Shown one piece after another: positions 60,110 through 64,000 of a DNA stretch of 64,000 nucleotides. Where the stretch lies: assembly GCF_002795865.1 (NCBI RefSeq), contig NZ_CP024920.1, forward strand, positions 1,027,001 through 1,091,000, in the 5' to 3' direction. The notes below the pieces were generated by a model. It ran no database searches. It had not been told where the DNA came from and saw only the letters and a list, made by a program, of their open reading frames with translations. The DNA comes from Qipengyuania seohaensis (GTDB taxonomy: Bacteria; Pseudomonadota; Alphaproteobacteria; Sphingomonadales; Sphingomonadaceae). A program made the translations under genes and the position numbers. Every line of letters begins with the position of its first letter. Positions within the stretch are counted from its first letter, which is position 1.

Positions 60110-62391
60110 GAACGGACAAAGAAAAAGGTGGCCGCGTTGACCAAAACGCGACCACCCACAACATCGGATTGGAAGGGACCGATGCAGAGATTAATGTCTC
60201 CGCCTCCACTCCCAGACAACCAGCAGTCGATCAGCTTCAGGCGTATGAGGCTTCTAATGCGGAGCTTATTCCCTTGCATGGCCCCGATGAGGTCAATCGC
60301 AAGGGTCAGAAGTTGGGTAAAGCGCCGATCGGCCAGTGGCGTAAAGAACCCGCAATGAGCTTAACCGAAGCGATAGACCATCGCACTATCGGTAAGAACA
60401 TCGGCGTGAGACTTCGTCCGACAGACTTGGTCATTGACGTTGATCCGCGCAATTTCGGTGAAGGTGTGAACCCGCTAGCCGACCTGTTTGAAATGATCGG
60501 TGAGGAGTTCGAGGACTATCCGACCGTGATGACCGGCTCTGGCGGACTGCACATCTATATGACGCTGCCTCAGCCGATTCAGGTTCTCAACGAGTTGCCC
60601 GATTTCAAGGGCGTCGAGTTCAAAGCGCATGGTCGTCAAGTAGTCGCAGCCGGTTCGATCCACCCCGATACAGGGAAGCCGTATCTGTGGGACGTCTTAG
60701 CAATTCCGCTAGACAACGGCGCACCAGAGGCACCGCGCGCATTGATCGAATTGATCCGCAAGCCGGTCAGCGAGCAGTCGCAGGCAGAAGCTGGTGACGT
60801 TGAGCCCGAGCGGCTTGCCGAGATGCTCGGCGCGTTGACGGTGGAGGATTACCGCGATCAGAACGAGTGGCTAAACCTGATGATGGCCTGCCACCACGCT
60901 ACGGGCGGCGATGGCCTGCTAGAATTTATCGAATGGTCTACGTCCGATCCAGACTACGCTGAGCATAGCGAAGTCATCCGAAACCGGTGGAACAGCTTGA
61001 GCTGTGACGGGCCGGGCGGGAAGGTAACGCAAGGCTTTCTGTTCAAGCGCATCAATGAGGCAGGACGTGGGGACTTGGTCCCCCGCCCGAGCGCCAAAGA
61101 GGACTTTGCCGACATCGATTGCGATGATGATGCAGGTCGCTTCGAGAAGCCGGTCGAAGGCTCCAAAGCCTGGTGGGACGAATGGGTCTGGATTTCAGAC
61201 ATCGTTCGCTTCGTGCGCCGCTCGGACTTGAAGAAGCACGACGAGAAGCAGTTCAAGTCGATGTATCAGCATCGGTGGCCGGACGGAGACATTTGCAATG
61301 CAGTGTGGAAGCAGAAGCTGCCGATGCGCCGGTTCGAGTCACTCGCTTACGTTCCCAGTCAGCGGGAAATCATCACCGAAGGTGAATGGAAAGGACGCTA
61401 TAACCTGTGGCGTCCCGGCGGCGTGGAACCCGAGGCTGGCGACGTTTCGGTGTTCCTCGAACATATGGCCTACCTGTTTCCCGACGAGCAGGAGCGGGAG
61501 CACGTGCTGGACTACCTCTCGTTCTTGGTCGCACCCGAATTCGTGAAGGTGCACTTTGCCTTGTTGATCCAGGGCAAGCCGGGCACCGGCAAGAGCTTCC
61601 TCTCGAAACTCATGCGGGCGATGATCGGTGAGAACAATGTTTCCACGCCGCTCAGCAGCGAGGTGACGGAGAAATACACCGGGTGGCAGGAAGGCGTTCA
61701 GCTCGCGATCCTCGAAGAACTGATGGCGCTTGGTCGGAAGGAAGTCTCGAACACGCTTAAGCCGGTAATCACGGATGATTATCTGCGCATCCGGCTGATG
61801 CACACGAATACCTACAGCCAGCCGAACTTCCTCAATCTGCTCTGCATCTCGAACCACAAGGACGCTTTGCCGATCGAGATCGGGGATCGCCGGTGGTTGG
61901 TCGTGTTTTCCGAGAGTGAGCCACAGGATGAGGCTTACTACGATCGGCTCTTCGGTTTGCTCAAGGAGAAGCACGTCGCAGCAATCAAGTATTACCTGCA
62001 GAACCGCGAGGTGAAGCTGAACCCGAAGGGCGTAGCGCCGCGCACAAAGGGCAAGGCCGAGATGCAGCACCTCTCGCTCGGTGAGGTCGAGCAGGTGCTT
62101 GACGAGATGCTCGAAGACCGGGCTGAGCCGTTCGACTTCGACCTAGTGCGCGTGGCCGATGTGATCGAGGCCCTGCCCTATGGTTTGCGAAGCCACAAAG
62201 GCTTGAGGAACCGAGTGCCTAGCTGGCTGCGTGACGTGGCCGGGGCAAAAGAACAGAAGCGCTATAAGAAGCAGGACGGATCGGGTCGCAAGTCCTGGCA
62301 GCTCTGGTCCATCGATAACCACGCCGAATGGGAAGCCAAAGGCGCGGCTGGTTGCATCGATGCTTTTATGGAAAAGCGAGGGGAGACATAA
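60106..62391 (+). CDS. Replication protein: prim-pol, PriCT-2 and D5-like helicase
   Basis: Multidomain protein of 761 residues. An N-terminal prim-pol domain has the metal-binding DVD at 111-113 (LVIDVDPRNFGEG) and SGGLHIY at 145-151. A PriCT-2-like region (about 245-330, ERLAEMLGALTVEDYRDQNE...) follows. The C-terminal part is a DUF5906/SF3-type helicase with Walker A GKPGTGKS near 490 and Walker B LAILEEL near 536, then LCISNHKDALPIEIGDRRW. It would prime and unwind at the iteron region immediately downstream. It is the pri-rep type of P4-like satellites. Confidence 0.88.
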   Translation: MRTDKEKGGRVDQNATTHNIGLEGTDAEINVSASTPRQPAVDQLQAYEASNAELIPLHGPDEVNRKGQKLGKAPIGQWRKEPAMSLTEAIDHRTIGKNIGVRLRPTDLVIDVDPRNFGEGVNPLADLFEMIGEEFEDYPTVMTGSGGLHIYMTLPQPIQVLNELPDFKGVEFKAHGRQVVAAGSIHPDTGKPYLWDVLAIPLDNGAPEAPRALIELIRKPVSEQSQAEAGDVEPERLAEMLGALTVEDYRDQNEWLNLMMACHHATGGDGLLEFIEWSTSDPDYAEHSEVIRNRWNSLSCDGPGGKVTQGFLFKRINEAGRGDLVPRPSAKEDFADIDCDDDAGRFEKPVEGSKAWWDEWVWISDIVRFVRRSDLKKHDEKQFKSMYQHRWPDGDICNAVWKQKLPMRRFESLAYVPSQREIITEGEWKGRYNLWRPGGVEPEAGDVSVFLEHMAYLFPDEQEREHVLDYLSFLVAPEFVKVHFALLIQGKPGTGKSFLSKLMRAMIGENNVSTPLSSEVTEKYTGWQEGVQLAILEELMALGRKEVSNTLKPVITDDYLRIRLMHTNTYSQPNFLNLLCISNHKDALPIEIGDRRWLVVFSESEPQDEAYYDRLFGLLKEKHVAAIKYYLQNREVKLNPKGVAPRTKGKAEMQHLSLGEVEQVLDEMLEDRAEPFDFDLVRVADVIEALPYGLRSHKGLRNRVPSWLRDVAGAKEQKRYKKQDGSGRKSWQLWSIDNHAEWEAKGAAGCIDAFMEKRGET

Positions 62392-62399
62392 ACCGCTCG

Positions 62400-62684
62400 G
62401 TAGACAAGCACATTCTGTCTACGGGCTTGGGACAGCGGCAATCGTGGCCTGAAAGGTAGACAGGCAGGCTACGGGTAGACAAGCGGTAGACAGGCACTTT
62501 CGAAAGTGCCTGTCTACCCTTCTAAGCCTTGGTTTTCTTGGCTTTTCGGACCTTAGTAGACAGGTAGACAAGCACTTTTCTAGTTCTTGTCAGATTGATG
62601 AAAACTGATCCGATATCGCTTGGAAAGGCGATGACGGTGGTCATCGATAGAGATAAGAAGAAAGGTGCCTGTCTACCTGTCTAC
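62400..62684. repeat. Iteron array, candidate replication origin
   Basis: At least ten copies of GTAGACA or its complement TGTCTAC lie in 285 bases. Direct copies begin at 62400, 62456, 62475, 62486, 62556 and 62564; inverted copies end at 62422, 62517, 62676 and 62684. Many extend to GTAGACARGCAC. The cluster starts nine bases after the replication gene stop, as expected for an origin recognised by that protein. Confidence 0.75.
62486..62517. repeat. 32-bp perfect palindrome within the iteron array
   Basis: Sixteen-base arms without a spacer (GTAGACAGGCACTTTC and its exact complement, joined at the TTCGAA centre). It unites two opposed iterons and can form a cruciform, as at many replication origins. 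Confidence 0.85.
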
Positions 62685-62825
62685 CTGGATTCAAAGCAGG
62701 GGACTGTGGCCTGTCTGATGGAGGGAGCCAAGAGGACCTCCAGCCTGGTCTCTGTAGGAACCGACCAGCCCCATCAGAGCACCCTTATCTGCCTATTGCC
62801 CGCGCTTAAAAAAACGCGCGACTAA
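62598..62825 (+). CDS. Small frame of doubtful coding status
   Basis: A 75-codon frame (MKTDPISLGKAMTVVIDRDK...) runs through the right part of the iteron region; the iterons themselves would encode ACLPVYL. No ribosome site is visible and no family is recognised. It may be a chance frame; the rest of 62685-62965 shows no other gene. Confidence 0.2.
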   Translation: MKTDPISLGKAMTVVIDRDKKKGACLPVYLDSKQGTVACLMEGAKRTSSLVSVGTDQPHQSTLICLLPALKKTRD

Positions 62826-62901
62826 GCGGGCTGTGGGCATTGCTGGCATTTCTTTCCTTCTCGTTCCGTCATTCGATTGCCTGCCTCTGCCAAGAAACTC
62901 G

Positions 62902-62928
62902 GCCCAACTGATTTGAAATCAGTTGGGC
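62902..62928. repeat. Perfect inverted repeat upstream of terS
   Basis: Thirteen-base arms GCCCAACTGATTT and AAATCAGTTGGGC around a single G, 37 bases before the terS start. No T-run follows, so an operator for the packaging genes is more likely than a terminator. Confidence 0.7.
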
Positions 62929-62965
62929 GGTCAGCAGAAAACCCAAGCATTCTAGGAGCCTGTCG

Positions 62966-63412
62966 ATGGCCGACGATAACAAGAACAGTGCCAAGCACCG
63001 GAACGCGCCCGACAAGCCCAAGCGCGGCAAGCCTAAATACGTCATCCCCGAGCGCCTCATCCCTCAGGTCCTCGATGCGATCCGCAAGAACAACACTCAG
63101 GCTTCGATCGCGAAGGCCTTGGGTATCAGCTTCCACACCTGGCAGCGCGTGCGCGACGAAGACGAGCGGATCACTGCTGCGATCGACGAGACCCTGAACT
63201 TCGAGGAGAAGGAACTGGTCGATCTGCTGATGGACAAAGCCCGCAACGGCGAGACCACCGCCATCCTCTTCGCGCTCAAGAGCCGCCACGGTTATCGCGA
63301 TCACGGTCAGGTGGACACGGGCAAGGAGCAGAAGGTCAACGTTACGATCAACCTGCCTGGCGCACAGGGCACGGTCGATGACTACATCAAGACCATCAAG
63401 GGCAAGGCGTGA
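62966..63412 (+). CDS. terS: Phage terminase small subunit
   Basis: A 148-residue protein with a lysine-rich N-terminus, an HTH DNA-binding domain (IPQVLDAIRKNNTQASIAKA, LGISFHTWQRV) and a helical multimerisation region (FEEKELVDLLMDKARNGETT, LKSRHGYRD). TerS recognises the packaging site and recruits TerL. It lies three bases before the terL start. Assignment rests on the HTH layout and the neighbouring terL gene. Confidence 0.82.
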   Translation: MADDNKNSAKHRNAPDKPKRGKPKYVIPERLIPQVLDAIRKNNTQASIAKALGISFHTWQRVRDEDERITAAIDETLNFEEKELVDLLMDKARNGETTAILFALKSRHGYRDHGQVDTGKEQKVNVTINLPGAQGTVDDYIKTIKGKA

Positions 63413-63415
63413 CCG

Positions 63416-64000
63416 ATGGATGAGTTCAGGCCCACCCGATATCAGGAGAAAGTCCTGTCGGTCCCCGAGAACGTCGATCTGTTCCTTGGCGGCGGTCGCG
63501 GCGGCGGCAAGTCCTACTGCAAGGCGCTGCTGATACTGCGGCACGTCGAGCAGTATCGCGAGAAGGCGCGCGTCCTCTACATTCGCAAGACCTACAAGGG
63601 CCTCTCCGACTTCGAGATTGTGCTGCGTCAGCTCTTCTCGGCGGCATACGGCAAGAAAGTGTCCTACAACGCCACCGAGCACGTGTTTCGGCTGCCGTAT
63701 GGCTATGTGGAGCTTGCACAGGTCGATGGGCCTAACGCTTACGACAAGGTGCAGGGCCGCAGCTTCACGCTCATCATGGTGGACGAGCTCACGCAGTGGG
63801 CCGACCCGTATGTCATCGACATGCTCCGCTCCAATCTGCGCGGTCCCAAGGATATCCCGCTGCGCACGGTCTATGCGGGCAATCCCGGCGGCGTAGGTCA
63901 CCAGTGGGTGGCCTCGCGCTACGTCCTGCCTGCCGATGCATGGATGCCATTCCCCGGTCACTCTGGCGGCCTGTGCGTCCACGCACCATCCACCTACCTG
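63416..64000 (+). CDS. terL: Phage terminase large subunit, N-terminal part
   Basis: The first 195 codons are present; the gene runs off the window. The ATPase domain has Walker A LFLGGGRGGGKSYCKALL near residue 22-40, the adenine/coupling region VLYIRKTYKGLSDFE, and Walker B FTLIMVDELTQWADP. The motor packages DNA into procapsids; the C-terminal nuclease domain is outside. It follows terS by three bases. Confidence 0.93.
   Translation, partial: MDEFRPTRYQEKVLSVPENVDLFLGGGRGGGKSYCKALLILRHVEQYREKARVLYIRKTYKGLSDFEIVLRQLFSAAYGKKVSYNATEHVFRLPYGYVELAQVDGPNAYDKVQGRSFTLIMVDELTQWADPYVIDMLRSNLRGPKDIPLRTVYAGNPGGVGHQWVASRYVLPADAWMPFPGHSGGLCVHAPSTYL

Larger units (their letters stand above)
57413..64000. 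mobile_element. Integrated satellite or prophage, left part
   Basis: Boundary at a truncated tRNA-Lys; then a tyrosine integrase (58462), AlpA/excisionase-like HTH (59864), prim-pol/helicase replication protein (60106), iteron array (62400-62684), terS (62966) and terL (63416, cut by the window edge). The order integrase, AlpA-like, pri-rep, origin, terminase is that of capsid-forming phage-inducible islands and of some small temperate phages. All genes lie on one strand. Portal, capsid, tail and lysis genes, if any, lie beyond 64000. Confidence 0.85.

Noticed and set aside
62400..62684. Repeat cluster considered as a CRISPR array
   Set aside because: Repeats are only 7 to 12 bases, occur in both orientations and at irregular spacing, and no cas genes are present; iterons fit better.

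Overview
The window looks like a chromosome segment of a GC-rich alphaproteobacterium of the Sphingomonadales, most likely Erythrobacteraceae (Erythrobacter, Qipengyuania or Altererythrobacter type). The assignment rests on the gene families: a PhyR-NepR-EcfG general stress locus with GGAAC-N16-CGTT promoters, HWE-type sensor kinases, an alphaproteobacterial NDUFA12-like complex I protein, an Oar-like TonB-dependent receptor and a heme oxygenase-bacteriophytochrome pair. It is an inference without any database search.

Layout. 1-6055: end of a phasin gene, clpS, the LPS export permeases lptF-lptG coupled to a GNAT acetyltransferase, a membrane fatty acid desaturase and a large acetyltransferase-like protein. 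6211-11276: signalling block with a single-domain response regulator, an FNR-like Fe-S regulator divergent from phyR, an HWE kinase (candidate PhyK), and nepR-ecfG. 11329-19522: housekeeping genes (AI-2E exporter, sodB, glmM, DUF1272, thiD, LOG protein, tRNA-Trp, aat, DUF2155 lipoprotein, NDUFA12, DUF192, recX). 19653-30687: orphan fatty acyl-AMP ligase, a TelA operon, bphO-bphP, tonB and a MASE1 hybrid kinase. 30763-37928: large TonB-dependent receptor, 2OG-Fe(II) oxygenase, CNT nucleoside transporter, VUT transporter, DUF421 protein. 37961-42768: radical SAM, mercuric-reductase-like flavoprotein, epimerase and two small glycosyltransferases of the rSAM/selenodomain-associated type. 42852-44677: GDP-mannose supply genes manC-manA. 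44805-49881: a PaoABC-like molybdenum aldehyde oxidoreductase with XdhC and a MocA-like nucleotidyltransferase. 49897-57168: MFS transporter, a frameshifted TonB-dependent receptor, a regulator made of two fused TetR units, and a cyclopropane-fatty-acid-synthase-like methyltransferase.

57413 to the right edge is an integrated element. It starts at a 3' fragment of a tRNA-Lys gene, then has a duplicated integrase leader flanking an unknown 164-aa gene, a tyrosine integrase, an AlpA/excisionase-like HTH protein, a prim-pol/D5-like replication protein, an iteron array with a 32-bp perfect palindrome (a likely origin), and the terminase genes terS and terL (cut by the window end). The order integrase, AlpA-like, pri-rep, origin, terminase resembles capsid-forming phage-inducible islands as well as small prophages; the right half lies outside the window and would decide between them.

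How the parts may work together: phytochrome, HWE kinase and FNR-like regulator are three potential inputs (red light, unknown periplasmic signal, oxygen) sitting near the general stress switch, and EcfG-type promoter motifs occur before phyR, nepR-ecfG and, in degenerate form, bphO-bphP.
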